Below, one piece after another: positions 9,443 to 20,526 of a stretch of DNA of 64,000 nucleotides (its first letter is position 1; every line of letters starts with the position of its first letter). The position numbers and the translations under genes were made by a program. Source of the stretch: Pseudomonas syringae (GTDB lineage Bacteria; Pseudomonadota; Gammaproteobacteria; Pseudomonadales; Pseudomonadaceae); NCBI RefSeq assembly GCF_001698815.1, contig NZ_LGSI01000003.1:31007-95006 (forward strand). Direction: 5' to 3'. Below the pieces are notes generated by a model. The model searched no databases and was not told the origin of the DNA. It was given only the letters and a program-made list of their open reading frames with translations.

Positions 9443-10885
9443 ATGTTCGATCTTTCCGCTCAGCTCTCGCAGCGGTTTGCCGCCCTGCAGAGCCGCGCCC
9501 AATTCTATTCCCTGCGCTACGTTCGCCAGACCAGCCAGCATTTGTGCGTGCGCAAGAATGTCGCCGAGCCGCCGTATCTGAGCAGCGATGAAGGCGCAAT
9601 GCTGACCGTGCGCCTCAACGGCGTGGAAGCCTACGCCGCGACCCAGGACATTTCGCAACGCGGCCTGCAGGCTGCGCTGGAACAAGCCGAAGCCCATGCC
9701 CGTCGTCTGGCGCCCCACGCGCTGCTGGACTTGACCGACCAGGCCGTCGCAACCGCCCGCGCCGACTATGTATCGCCGCACCTCAACGATGCCTTCCCGC
9801 CGTTGAGCGACTGTCTGCACCTGTTGATGAGCGAGTCCACGGCCGTGCCGCAGGACGAACGTCTGGTGAACTGGCAAGTCAGCCTGGGCCTGGAAAACGT
9901 CGAGCAGATCTACCTCAACAACGCCGGCGCGCAGATCCGTCGGGCGCAGCGCTTCGTCTATCCGGGCATGACCGTGACCGCCTACGACGGCAGCGACAGC
10001 CAGACCCGCAGCCTGGGCCGGGACAACTTCGGCCAGCAAGGCGGCGCGGAAGTCATCGCCAATTGCGGGCTGATCGGCGCAGCGGGCAACGTGGCCGATC
10101 AAGCGCTGCAACTGATCATGGCGCCCAACACGCCGCAAGGCCCGCGCGACCTGCTGTTGATGCCGGACCAGATGATCCTGCAAATCCACGAATCCATCGG
10201 CCATCCGCTGGAACTGGACCGCATTCTCGGCGACGAGCGCAATTACGCGGGCACCAGCTTCGTCAAGGCCAGCGACTTCGGCAGCCTGCAATACGGCTCG
10301 AAGCTGCTCAACGTGACCTTCGACCCGGAAATCCCCGAGCAACTGGCCAGCTACAGCCACGACGACGATGGCACTGTCGCGAGCAAGCAGTTTTTGATTC
10401 GTGAAGGCAAGCTGGAACGGCCGTTGGGCGGTGCGCTGTCGCAACATCGTGCCGGTATGGACGGCGTCGCCAACAGTCGCGCCTGCGGCTGGAACCGTCC
10501 GCCCATCGACCGCATGGCCAACCTGAACATTGAGCCCGGCGATCAACCGCTGGAGCAGCTGATCGGCAATATCGAGCACGGCATTCTGATGTCCACCAAC
10601 CGTTCGTGGTCCATCGACGATGCGCGCAATAAATTCCAGTTCGGCTGTGAATGGGGCCAGCTGATCGAAAACGGCGAACTCAAGGGCGTGGTCAAGAACC
10701 CCAATTATCGGGCGATTTCCGCGCAATTCTGGAAGAACCTCAGCGCCGTGGGCGACGTCAGCACCTTCAAAGTGCTGGGCACACCGAACTGCGGCAAGGG
10801 CGAACCCAATCAGGTGATCCGTGTTGGTCACGCATCTCCGGCCTGCGTGTTCAGTCAGGTCGACGTATTCGGAGGTGATGCCTGA
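9443..10885 (+). CDS. TldD-like metalloprotease
   Basis: This 480-residue protein belongs to the TldD/PmbA (U62) family. It carries the zinc motif HESIGH in MILQIHESIGHPLELDRI (about residues 245-262), which assigns it to the catalytic TldD side. TldD-TldE heterodimers degrade unfolded peptides, for example precursors of microcins. Its stop overlaps the next start, with a strong GGAGGTGATG site inside its 3' end, so the two subunits are translationally coupled. Sequence and context suggest an accessory TldD-like protein rather than the housekeeping copy, but that needs genome-wide comparison. Confidence 0.82.
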   Translation: MFDLSAQLSQRFAALQSRAQFYSLRYVRQTSQHLCVRKNVAEPPYLSSDEGAMLTVRLNGVEAYAATQDISQRGLQAALEQAEAHARRLAPHALLDLTDQAVATARADYVSPHLNDAFPPLSDCLHLLMSESTAVPQDERLVNWQVSLGLENVEQIYLNNAGAQIRRAQRFVYPGMTVTAYDGSDSQTRSLGRDNFGQQGGAEVIANCGLIGAAGNVADQALQLIMAPNTPQGPRDLLLMPDQMILQIHESIGHPLELDRILGDERNYAGTSFVKASDFGSLQYGSKLLNVTFDPEIPEQLASYSHDDDGTVASKQFLIREGKLERPLGGALSQHRAGMDGVANSRACGWNRPPIDRMANLNIEPGDQPLEQLIGNIEHGILMSTNRSWSIDDARNKFQFGCEWGQLIENGELKGVVKNPNYRAISAQFWKNLSAVGDVSTFKVLGTPNCGKGEPNQVIRVGHASPACVFSQVDVFGGDA

Positions 10886-12210
10886 TGGCGCATCAACAGC
10901 AATTCCAGGCGCTGGTCGACTCCCTCAAGGGCGCGCTCACGCATCAGGAGCAATTCACCCTCGCCTACAACGCCGAGGAATCGGACTTCATTCGGTTCAA
11001 TCACGCCAAGGTGCGTCAGGTCGGCCATGTGCAGCAGGCCAGCGTGACCTTCAAGCTGATCGATGGTGAGCGTCACGCCAACTTGCGCCTGACATTGTCG
11101 GGCGATGCCGATATCGACCAGCAACGCCTGAGCGAAGCCTTGCATCAGCTGCGCGAAACCCTGACGTTGCTACCCAAGGACCCGTACCTGAAACCCAATA
11201 CCGACGCCTGGCAAACCAGCAACGTTCAGGCGCAGCCGTTGCCGGACAGCGCCGACGTGGTAGAGCAGATCGGTCGTCTGGCGCAAGGGCTGGATCTGGT
11301 GGGTTTCTATGCGGCGGGTCCGCTGTATCGCGGTTTCGCCAGTTCGTGGGGCGCGCTGGGCTGGCACGAAGCCAACAGCTTCAACTTTGACTGGAGTTTG
11401 TTTCACGACAACGGTCAGGCGGTGAAAGCCAACTATGCCGGGCACGACTGGAGCGACGACGCTTTCGCCCGCCGTTTCGAGCAAGCGCGTGAACAATTGG
11501 CGTTTCTCGGTCGGCCGCTGAAAACCCTGGCGCCCGGCCAATACCGCGCGTATCTGGCGCCAGCGGCCATGGACGAAATCATCGGCATGCTGTGCTGGGG
11601 CGGTTTTTCCGCGCAATCACTGGCAAACAAGACCAGCCCGTTGCAGCGTCTGTACAGCGGCGAGACACACTTCAGCCCGCTGGTGAGTATTGACGAACAG
11701 GTCAGCGGTTCGCTGTCTCCGGCGTTTTCCGGCGAAGGTTATCCGCGCAAGGATCTGGCCCTGGTCGCCAAGGGTCTGGCTCACGAGCAACTGGTGGATT
11801 CGGCCAGCGCCGCCGAGTACGGCCTGGCCACCAACGGCGCTGATCCGGGCGAGTCGCCGAACTCACTGAGCATGGCGGGAGGCTCGCTGGAGCTTGAGCA
11901 GATCCTGGAGAAAATCGGCACTGGTCTGTACATCGGCAATCTCTGGTACCTGAACTACTCCGATCAAGCCGCCGCACGCCTGACCGGCATGACCCGTTTC
12001 GCGACGTTCTGGGTCGAAGACGGCAAGATCCAGGCACCGGTCAGCACCATGCGTTTCGACGACAGCGCCTACAGCCTGTTGGGCAGCGCGCTGGAAGATT
12101 TGACCCGCGAGCGGGAACTGATTCTCTCGACAAGTACCTATAGTGAGCGCCAGACAGCGTCGAGTCAGCTGCCAGGGGCTTTAATCAGCCGGTTGACGTT
12201 GACGTTGTAA
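10885..12210 (+). CDS. TldE/PmbA-like partner subunit
   Basis: This 441-residue PmbA/TldE-family protein has no HExxxH motif, as expected for the non-catalytic half of the TldD-TldE protease. Family-typical C-terminal blocks are present (GLATNGADPGESPNSLSMAGG; GLYIGNLWYLNYSDQAAARLTGMTRFATF). It starts on the last base of the upstream stop codon (TGATG), so expression of the two subunits is coupled. An inverted REP pair follows. Confidence 0.82.
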   Translation: MAHQQQFQALVDSLKGALTHQEQFTLAYNAEESDFIRFNHAKVRQVGHVQQASVTFKLIDGERHANLRLTLSGDADIDQQRLSEALHQLRETLTLLPKDPYLKPNTDAWQTSNVQAQPLPDSADVVEQIGRLAQGLDLVGFYAAGPLYRGFASSWGALGWHEANSFNFDWSLFHDNGQAVKANYAGHDWSDDAFARRFEQAREQLAFLGRPLKTLAPGQYRAYLAPAAMDEIIGMLCWGGFSAQSLANKTSPLQRLYSGETHFSPLVSIDEQVSGSLSPAFSGEGYPRKDLALVAKGLAHEQLVDSASAAEYGLATNGADPGESPNSLSMAGGSLELEQILEKIGTGLYIGNLWYLNYSDQAAARLTGMTRFATFWVEDGKIQAPVSTMRFDDSAYSLLGSALEDLTRERELILSTSTYSERQTASSQLPGALISRLTLTL

Positions 12211-12226
12211 CGGTCAGCCTGAAACC

Positions 12227-12320
12227 CGTTGGAGCGAGGCTTGCCCGCGAACGCGTCAGCTCAGTCGATATATTTATCGCTTGTGCCAACCTCTTCGCGG
12301 GCAAGCCTCGCTCCAACGGG
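12227..12320. repeat. Inverted REP pair, GTTGGAGCGAGGCTTGCCCGCGAA type
   Basis: GTTGGAGCGAGGCTTGCCCGCGAA (from 12229) and its reverse complement (ending near 12319) enclose about 40 unique bases. It lies between the TldE-like gene and the MFS gene; the distal unit ends 24 bases before the MFS start. Confidence 0.87.
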
Positions 12321-12343
12321 GTGACAATAAAACAAGGAACCCC

Positions 12344-13753
12344 ATGCCGATCACCGCCCCGCTTCTGGATGAAAAAGCCCTACGCTGGTTGCCTTGGGTA
12401 GTTGCCATTGCGTTCTTCATGCAGAGCCTGGACGGCACGATTCTCAACACCGCGTTGCCTTCAATGGCGCGTTCGCTGGCCGAAGACCCGCTGCGCATGC
12501 AGTCGGTGGTCATCGCCTACATGCTCACCATCGCTTTGCTGATCCCGGCTTCGGGCTGGATCGCCGACCGCTTTGGCATCAAGCAGATTTTCTTCAGCGC
12601 GATCCTGCTGTTCAGCTTCGGCTCGCTGCTGTGCGCGCTGTCCAACTCGCTGACCATGCTGATCGGTGCGCGGGTCGTGCAGGGCCTCGGCGGTGCCTTG
12701 ATGCTGCCCATCGGGCGCTTGATCGTGCTGCGCGCTTATCCGCGCTCGGAGCTGGTGCGGATCATGAGCTTCATCACCCTGCCCGGCCTGCTCGGCCCGT
12801 TGATGGGTCCGACCATGGGCGGCTGGATGGTGGAATACCTGAGCTGGCACTGGATCTTCCTGATCAATATTCCGGTGGGCATCGTCGGCTGCTTCGCGGT
12901 CAAATACTTCATCCCCGACCTGGCGGGCGGCGGCCGCACGCGCTTTGATGGTGTCGGTTTCGCGCTGTTCGGCGCGGCGATGGTGCTGATCACCATTGCT
13001 TTGGAAGGCCTCGGCGAACTGCACCTGCCGCATCTGCGCGTGGTCTTGCTGCTGTTCGGCGGCTTCGGTTGTCTGGCCGCTTACTGGCTGCGGGCCGGGC
13101 ATGTGGATCAGCCGCTGTTTTCACCAGCACTGTTTCGCACTCGGACTTTCGCCGTGGGCATCCTCGGCAACCTGTTCGCCCGCCTGGGCAGCGGCGCGTT
13201 GCCGTTTCTCATGCCGCTGCTGCTGCAAATCGCATTGGGCTATTCGCCTTCGCAAGCGGGGATGAGCATGTTGCCGCTGGCGGCTGCGGCGATGTTCGCC
13301 AAGTCCGTGGCGCGCTGGCTGATCGAACGCCTGGGTTATCGCGTCATCCTGACCGGCAACACCTTGATGCTTGGCATTCTGCTGTCGAGCCTTGCCCTGG
13401 TCGGCACCGAAACCCCGTATTGGATGTTGCTGGTGCATCTGGGTTTGCTGGGCGCGGTGAACTCCCTGCAATTCACCGCCATGAACACCGTGACGCTGAT
13501 CGACCTCGATGACGCCAGCGCCGCCAGCGGCAACAGCCTGTTGTCGGTGGTCGCGCAGTTGTCCCTGAGCTTCGGCGTGGCGTGCGCGGCGGCATTGCTC
13601 GGCGGCTTTACCGATCAGGTCGCGACCGGCGAAGTGAGCAGCGTGCTGGGTGCCTTCCAGTTGACCTTCCTGACGGTGGGCATCATGGCGATGTTCGCGG
13701 CGGGAATTTTCCTGCAGTTGCCGTCGCGTGAGGTGAAGCCTGCGGTTGCGTAG
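12344..13753 (+). CDS. MdtD-like MFS drug exporter (DHA2 family)
   Basis: This 469-residue inner-membrane transporter has about 14 hydrophobic segments. It closely follows E. coli MdtD/YegB in pattern: FFMQSLDGTILNTALPSMA near residue 21, the motif-A-like region IADRFGIKQ, the GxxxGPxxGG segment GPLMGPTMGG, and YLSWHWIFLINIPVG. The ATG at 12344 is preferred because it follows AAGGAA; the earlier in-frame start at 12281 lies in the REP pair. No periplasmic adaptor is adjacent. The TAG stop is the first TAG of a downstream REP unit. Confidence 0.85.
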   Translation: MPITAPLLDEKALRWLPWVVAIAFFMQSLDGTILNTALPSMARSLAEDPLRMQSVVIAYMLTIALLIPASGWIADRFGIKQIFFSAILLFSFGSLLCALSNSLTMLIGARVVQGLGGALMLPIGRLIVLRAYPRSELVRIMSFITLPGLLGPLMGPTMGGWMVEYLSWHWIFLINIPVGIVGCFAVKYFIPDLAGGGRTRFDGVGFALFGAAMVLITIALEGLGELHLPHLRVVLLLFGGFGCLAAYWLRAGHVDQPLFSPALFRTRTFAVGILGNLFARLGSGALPFLMPLLLQIALGYSPSQAGMSMLPLAAAAMFAKSVARWLIERLGYRVILTGNTLMLGILLSSLALVGTETPYWMLLVHLGLLGAVNSLQFTAMNTVTLIDLDDASAASGNSLLSVVAQLSLSFGVACAAALLGGFTDQVATGEVSSVLGAFQLTFLTVGIMAMFAAGIFLQLPSREVKPAVA

Positions 13754-13828
13754 GACCGGCTTTTCGTAGGACCGGCTTTAGCCGGGAGGATGCCAGAGCC
13801 TTCTCCCGGCTAAAGCCGGTCCTACGGT
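13750..13828. repeat. REP pair with a small internal tandem duplication
   Basis: The left unit begins CGTAGGACCGGCTTTT and is immediately repeated as CGTAGGACCGGCTTTAGCC before its GGGAGG tail. The right unit (13802-13827) is the inverse CTCCCGGCTAAAGCCGG. The first GTAGG supplies the TAG stop codon of the MFS gene at 13751-13753. Confidence 0.85.
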
Positions 13829-13920
13829 AAAAACCAGAACTGCCACCACCCGGCGGGAGTCCGCCAGGCTTGCTCGGGACCTGATACACTGCGCGACATT
13901 TTGTTTTGCAGGCCCATCCC

Positions 13921-15300
<1,380 letters not shown>

Positions 15301-15334
15301 ACAGAATAAAGCTCACAGGCAGCCCGCTCTCTAT

Positions 15335-15443
15335 CGTTGGAGCGAGGCTTGCCCGCGAAAAAGTCGGAACGACTTTCCGGCGATAGCGAGCCACCTTTTT
15401 TGCGACTGCTGCGCAATCGTTCGCGGGCAAGCCTCGCTCCAAC
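15335..15443. repeat. Inverted REP pair between dbpA and the BaiN-type gene
   Basis: GTTGGAGCGAGGCTTGCCCGCGAA (15336-15359) and its inverse (15420-15443) flank a central spacer of about 60 bases. The pair ends 20 bases before the next start codon. Confidence 0.87.
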
Positions 15444-15463
15444 AAGTCATTGAGGAAACCGCT

Positions 15464-16642
15464 GTGCCCGTTACTGACGTTGTGATCATTGGCGCTGGCG
15501 CCGCAGGTTTGATGTGCGCGCTGACCGCTGCCAGTCGCGGGCGCAAGGTGATGCTGATCGATCACGCCAACAAGCCCGGCAAGAAAATCCTCATGTCCGG
15601 CGGCGGGCGCTGCAATTTCACCAATATGTACACCGAACCGGCCAATTTCCTGTCGCAGAACCCGCACTTCTGCAAATCGGCCCTGGCGCGCTACACCCAG
15701 TGGGATTTCATCGCGCTGGTCGCCAAGCATGGCGTGCCATACCACGAGAAAAAGCTCGGCCAGTTGTTCTGCGATAACAAATCCAGCGACATCCTCGAAC
15801 TGCTCCTGGACGAATGCCAGCAAGCGGGCGTCAGCCTGCACATGGACACGTCCGTGCAGCAGATCGAAAAGACCGAGACCGGCTACACGCTGGCAACCAC
15901 CCTCGGCAGCCTGAGCTGCGAATCGCTGGTGATCGCCACCGGCGGCCTGTCGATCCCGACGCTGGGTGCGACCGGTTTCGGTTATCAGGTCGGCAAGCAG
16001 TTCGGCCACACATTGCTGCCGACTCGCGCGGGCCTTGTGCCGTTCACCATCACCGATCAGCTCAAGGAAATCTGCACCGAGCTGTCCGGCACGTCGGTGG
16101 ATTGTCTGGTCAGCTGCAACGACACGAGCTTTCGCGAGAACATCCTGTTCACCCATCGCGGCCTCAGCGGTCCGGCGATCCTGCAAATCTCGTCGTTCTG
16201 GAATCCCGGCGATGCCGTGGAGATCAATCTGCTGCCGGACCACGACGTCGCCAGTTGGCTCAACGAGCAACAAGCCGAGCGGCCCAACAGCGAGCTGAAA
16301 ACCCTGCTGGGGGAAATCTTCACCAAGAAGATGGCCAACCTGATTGCCGAACACTGGTTCGTCTCCAAGCCCATGAAGCAATACACCCACGCTGAACTGG
16401 CCGATATCAGCGGCAAACTGGCGAGTTGGCAGGTCGTCCCGGCAGGCACTGAAGGCTATCGCACGGCGGAAGTGACGCTGGGCGGGATCGATACCCGCGA
16501 AGTCTCCTCGAAAACCATGGAATCCCTGAAGTCGCCGGGTTTGTATTTCGTTGGCGAAGTGCTGGACGTCAGCGGGCATCTGGGTGGTTTCAACTTCCAG
16601 TGGGCCTGGGCTTCGGCGTATGCGGCGGCGCAGTATGTTTGA
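15464..16642 (+). CDS. BaiN/YhiN-type NAD(P)/FAD-dependent oxidoreductase
   Basis: This 392-residue flavoprotein belongs to the HI0933/BaiN family. It opens with the dinucleotide motif VIIGAGAAGLMCALTAA, followed by the family signature KKILMSGGGRCNFTN (about residues 42-56), and ends with LDVSGHLGGFNFQWAWASAYA. The substrate of most members is unknown. The start is GTG at 15464, preceded by TGAGGA 8 bases upstream; there is no nearby in-frame ATG that keeps the Rossmann motif. Confidence 0.88.
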   Translation: MPVTDVVIIGAGAAGLMCALTAASRGRKVMLIDHANKPGKKILMSGGGRCNFTNMYTEPANFLSQNPHFCKSALARYTQWDFIALVAKHGVPYHEKKLGQLFCDNKSSDILELLLDECQQAGVSLHMDTSVQQIEKTETGYTLATTLGSLSCESLVIATGGLSIPTLGATGFGYQVGKQFGHTLLPTRAGLVPFTITDQLKEICTELSGTSVDCLVSCNDTSFRENILFTHRGLSGPAILQISSFWNPGDAVEINLLPDHDVASWLNEQQAERPNSELKTLLGEIFTKKMANLIAEHWFVSKPMKQYTHAELADISGKLASWQVVPAGTEGYRTAEVTLGGIDTREVSSKTMESLKSPGLYFVGEVLDVSGHLGGFNFQWAWASAYAAAQYV

Positions 16643-16656
16643 CACGGCACCCTCAC

Positions 16657-16747
16657 CGTAGGACCGGCTTCAGCCGGGAGGGCGTCATCTCAGATCAAGC
16701 AATGCGGCGAATATATTGGCTTCCTCCCGGCTGAAGCCGGTCCTACG
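16657..16747. repeat. Inverted REP pair before yccS
   Basis: GTAGGACCGGCTTCAGCCGGGAGG (16658-16682) faces CCTCCCGGCTGAAGCCGGTCCTAC (to 16746). The two arms are exact reverse complements, including the CTTCAG core. Confidence 0.87.
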
Positions 16748-16856
16748 AAATAATGCACGGAATAAATTTTGCGCAGCGGATGTACAGACCTCACTCAGGC
16801 CTGTACATATCCGTGTGCAGAATCGATCAATCGCGAACAAGGCCGTCAGCTCTTCT

Positions 16857-19055
16857 ATGGCATCGAAATCTCTTCGTCACACGTTCCGTCGTCTGTGGGC
16901 GCTGGATAAATTCAGTTACAGCGTTCGAGTCTTCATCGCGCTGACCGGCAGTATGGCGCTGTGCTGGTATCAGAATGAGATGGGGCTGTTGATCCCGCTG
17001 TTCCTGGGGATTATCGCCAGCGCGCTGGCCGAGACCGATGACAGCTGGCAAGGCCGCCTCAATGCGCTGGCCGTGACTCTGGTCTGTTTCAGCGTCGCCG
17101 CACTGGCGGTGGAGTTACTGTTTCCCTACCCGATTCTGTTTGTCTGCTCGTTCGCCCTGGCGGCGTTTTGCCTGACCATGCTCGGCGCCTTGGGCGAACG
17201 CTACAGCGCCATTGCTTACGGCACGCTGATTCTGTCGGTGTACACCATGATCGGCGTCGACCAGCGCGGCGGCGAAGTGCTGGATTTCTGGCATGAGCCG
17301 ATGCTGCTGGTGGCGGGCGCGGCCTGGTACGGCCTGTTGTCAGTATTGTGGCAGATGCTGTTTTCCAACCAGCCGGTGCAACAGGCGCTGGCCCGCCTGT
17401 TTCGCGAACTGGGGCAATACCTGAAGCTGAAGTCGAGCCTGTTCGAGCCGATCCGTCAGCTGGATGTCGAAGCCCGCCGCCTGGAACTGGCGCAGCAGAA
17501 CGGCCGCGTGGTCGCGGCGCTGAATGCCACCAAAGAAATCATTCTGCATCGCGTGGGCAATGGCCGACCCGGCTCGAAGGTCAGTCGCTACCTGAAGCTG
17601 TATTTCATCGCTCAGGACATCCACGAGCGCGCCAGCTCATCGCATTACCCGTACAACTCACTGGCCGAGGCATTCTTCCACAGCGACGTGCTGTTCCGCT
17701 GTCAGCGCCTGCTACGCCAACAAGGCGTGGCCTGCCAGGCGCTGTCCGAATCCATCCAGCTGCGCCAGCCATTCGTGTACGACGACAGCTTCGCGTATGC
17801 CATGGAAGATTTACAGGCCTCGCTGGAACACCTGCGTATCCAGAGCAATCCGGCCTGGCGCGGGCTGTTGCGCTCCTTGCGCGCCCTGGCGGCCAACCTC
17901 GGCACCCTTGATCGACTGATCAAAGACGCCAGCAATCCGGACGCCGTCGCCGATGCCACTGACAGTTCGCTGCTGGACCGCTCGCCGCGCAACCTCAAGG
18001 ACGCCTGGAATCGCCTGCGCCTGCAACTGACACCAACTTCATTGCTGTTTCGTCACGCCTTGCGCCTGCCGCTGGCGTTGACGGTTGGTTACGCCATGGT
18101 TCACCTGATTCACCCGTCCCAGGGCTACTGGATCATCCTGACCACGGTTTTCGTCTGCCAGCCAAGTTACGGCGCGACCCGGCGCAAGCTGGGTCAGCGG
18201 ATTATCGGCACCGCCATCGGCCTGACAGTCGGCTGGGCGCTGTTCGATCTGATCACCAGCCCGATTCTGCAATCGATGTGCGCGGTGCTGGCCGGCGTGG
18301 TGTTCTTCGTCAACCGGACCACGCGCTACACCTTATCCACCGCCGCGATTACCGTGATGGTGCTGTTCTGTTTCAATCAGGTGGGCGACGGTTACGGGCT
18401 GTTCCTGCCGCGTCTGTTCGATACCTTGCTCGGCAGCCTGATCGCCGGGCTGGCAGTGTTCCTGTTCCTGCCGGACTGGCAAGGACGGCGCTTGAACAAG
18501 GTGCTGGCCAATACCCTCACGTGCAACAGCATTTACCTGCGCCAGATCATGCAGCAATACGCCCACGGCAAAAGCGACGATCTGGCTTATCGTCTCGCTC
18601 GCCGCAACGCCCACAATGCCGACGCAGCGCTGTCCACCACGCTGGCCAACATGCTCATGGAACCGGGGCATTTCCGTAAGGAAGCCGATGTCGGATTTCG
18701 CTTTCTGGTGCTTTCGCACACCTTGCTGAGTTATTTGTCAGGGCTGGGCGCGCATCGGGAGACTCAATTGCCGAGCGAAGTCCGCGAGCATCTGATCGAA
18801 GGTGCGGGGGCGACGCTGGCCGCCAGCATCGATGAGATCGCGCAAAGCCTGGCCGAGAAGAAACCGGTCGCGATTCAAAGCGACTCGGAAGAGCACCTGG
18901 CGGTTGAACTGGAGCAGATGCCCGACGAACTGGATGAGAGCCAGCGCCTGGTGCAAACCCAGCTGGCGTTGATCTGTCGCCAGTTGGGGCCGTTGCGGAC
19001 CCTGGCCGCGCACCTGATCAAAGCCCCGGAAGAAGCTACAAGCCATGCTGCCTGA
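16857..19055 (+). CDS. yccS: YccS/YhfK-family inner-membrane transporter
   Basis: This 732-residue membrane protein has two hydrophobic clusters (about residues 15-150 and 410-530), each followed by a long cytoplasmic region, the standard FUSC/YccS layout. The conserved stretch HPSQGYWIILTTVFVCQPSYGATRRK is present near residue 425. The ATG at 16857 is used because an earlier in-frame start at 16716 lies in REP sequence; the resulting length agrees with YccS proteins (about 720). The gene ends tail-to-tail with the next one, overlapping it by 20 bases. Transport substrate is not known. Confidence 0.86.
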   Translation: MASKSLRHTFRRLWALDKFSYSVRVFIALTGSMALCWYQNEMGLLIPLFLGIIASALAETDDSWQGRLNALAVTLVCFSVAALAVELLFPYPILFVCSFALAAFCLTMLGALGERYSAIAYGTLILSVYTMIGVDQRGGEVLDFWHEPMLLVAGAAWYGLLSVLWQMLFSNQPVQQALARLFRELGQYLKLKSSLFEPIRQLDVEARRLELAQQNGRVVAALNATKEIILHRVGNGRPGSKVSRYLKLYFIAQDIHERASSSHYPYNSLAEAFFHSDVLFRCQRLLRQQGVACQALSESIQLRQPFVYDDSFAYAMEDLQASLEHLRIQSNPAWRGLLRSLRALAANLGTLDRLIKDASNPDAVADATDSSLLDRSPRNLKDAWNRLRLQLTPTSLLFRHALRLPLALTVGYAMVHLIHPSQGYWIILTTVFVCQPSYGATRRKLGQRIIGTAIGLTVGWALFDLITSPILQSMCAVLAGVVFFVNRTTRYTLSTAAITVMVLFCFNQVGDGYGLFLPRLFDTLLGSLIAGLAVFLFLPDWQGRRLNKVLANTLTCNSIYLRQIMQQYAHGKSDDLAYRLARRNAHNADAALSTTLANMLMEPGHFRKEADVGFRFLVLSHTLLSYLSGLGAHRETQLPSEVREHLIEGAGATLAASIDEIAQSLAEKKPVAIQSDSEEHLAVELEQMPDELDESQRLVQTQLALICRQLGPLRTLAAHLIKAPEEATSHAA

Positions 19056-19773
19056 ATAACTCGTCATAGCTGCCGTCGGCTTTCATCGCGGCAATCTCGC
19101 GATTGAAGTTGGCGACGATCTCTTCCCGATGCGGATTTTTCAGGCTGACCAGAATGTGCAGGCTGTTCTCGCTCAATGATTTGGGCAGGAATTCAATGGA
19201 TTCGCGAACAGCCTTGGATTCCCGAGATAGATAAAAACGCGCGACGAATTCATCCTCCACAGCCAGGTCAACGCGTCCGGCGATCACCATGCGCACGGCC
19301 ATGGAAAAGTCGTTGACCGGGACCTTTTCCAGCATCTCGTCGCTGTCGAATTCCGGCGAATAGGTGTAACCGCGCACCACGGCAATCGGCCGTCCATAGA
19401 GCTGATACAGATCACGATACTCAACACTGGACCGACTGCGTTTGACGAAGCGCACCCGATTGAGCAGATATTCAGCGGAGAACAGCCCGACCTTGGTGCG
19501 CTCTTTGTTGTACCAGGCGTTAATCAGTACGTCGTAGCGCCCTTCGCTCACACCGTTCAACGCTCGGGCCCACGGCACCTGCTGGTAATCGGTGTCATAC
19601 CCGGCGCGCTTGAGCGCCGTACTGACCAGATCGGTCGCCAACCCGCCATTGAGCAAGGTGCTGTCCGTGAACGGCGGCCAGACATCGGCCACCAGACGAA
19701 GCTTTTCTCCCGCGCCGGCCTGCGCCACCAGCAACCATCCCAGCAAACCCACGGTTCGAAGCAAACACGGCAT
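19036..19773 (-). CDS. Periplasmic solute-binding protein, family 3 type
   Basis: This protein of about 245 residues is exported. It has a signal peptide MPCLLRTVGLLGWLLVAQAGA and a type 3 solute-binding fold: DVWPPFTDS, GLATDLVSTALKRAG, PWARALNGVSEGRYDVLINAW. The ATG at 19773 is better spaced (7 bases) from AGGGA than the in-frame ATG at 19779, which would add two residues. No permease or ATPase gene is adjacent, so it is an orphan binding protein; such orphans often serve as sensors or are polar amino acid binders, but the ligand is not readable. Confidence 0.75.
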   Translation of the reverse strand: MPCLLRTVGLLGWLLVAQAGAGEKLRLVADVWPPFTDSTLLNGGLATDLVSTALKRAGYDTDYQQVPWARALNGVSEGRYDVLINAWYNKERTKVGLFSAEYLLNRVRFVKRSRSSVEYRDLYQLYGRPIAVVRGYTYSPEFDSDEMLEKVPVNDFSMAVRMVIAGRVDLAVEDEFVARFYLSRESKAVRESIEFLPKSLSENSLHILVSLKNPHREEIVANFNREIAAMKADGSYDELFRQHGL

Positions 19774-20052
19774 GCTCATTTCCCTGAGATAGGCGAGGCA
19801 ATCACGCTAAATGTGCGCCCGGATAGCGACGCACAACTAATGGCGAGCTGCCTGTATTGAAGACTGATTCAAGCCTTTTCACAACTGATATGAATGCTGC
19901 ATTTGTGCGGTTGTTCAATGAATATTCTGCGCTGACATCTTGCAAAACCCTGCGCATCAGGCAGGGGCCCGGAGGTTTTTTGGGTAACTTTATTGGGCAA
20001 CCCCGCGGATGCGTTTAGTATTCGCGTCAGGTTTCTTCTTCGAGTCAGCCAC

Positions 20053-20511
20053 ATGTCTATCAAATGGATCTGCAAACATCACACCGACCTCAGCAAAGAA
20101 CAGCTTTACGCGATCCTGCAATTGCGCGCCGAGGTGTTCGTGGTCGAGCAGCAATGCGTGTATCTGGACGTGGACGGGCTGGACCTGATGGGCGATACCT
20201 GCCACTTGATGGCCTGGCGCGAGGACAAGCTGGTGGCGTATCTGCGCCTGCTCGATCCGATTCAGCAAGGCGGTGACGTGACCATTGGCCGGGTCGTGAC
20301 CGCGCCGTCGATTCGTAGCCGGGGCATTGGTCACGAGTTGATGGAGCAGGCGCTGGAGAATGCCGAGAAGAAATGGCCCGACCAGCCGATCTATCTGTCC
20401 GCGCAAGCTCACCTGCAAGGCTATTACAGCCGCTACGGCTTTGAGCCGGTGGGCGAGGTGTATCTGGAAGATGAAATTCCGCACATCGGCATGCGTCGCG
20501 ATCTGGAATAA
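20053..20511 (+). CDS. elaA: ElaA-family GNAT acetyltransferase
   Basis: This 152-residue GNAT protein matches ElaA: LYAILQLRAEVFVVEQQC near the N-terminus, the acetyl-CoA loop RVVTAPSIRSRGIGHELM (about residues 80-97), and a C-terminal GYYSRYGFEPVGE. The acceptor substrate of ElaA is not established. The ATG at 20053 is the third possible in-frame start and the one that gives the family N-terminus (MSIKWICKHHTDLS). A small stem (CCCTGC/GCAGGG, 19948-19966) followed by TTTTTT lies about 70 bases upstream, of unknown role. Confidence 0.86.
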   Translation: MSIKWICKHHTDLSKEQLYAILQLRAEVFVVEQQCVYLDVDGLDLMGDTCHLMAWREDKLVAYLRLLDPIQQGGDVTIGRVVTAPSIRSRGIGHELMEQALENAEKKWPDQPIYLSAQAHLQGYYSRYGFEPVGEVYLEDEIPHIGMRRDLE

Positions 20512-20526
20512 CGCCCGCCGTCGTAG

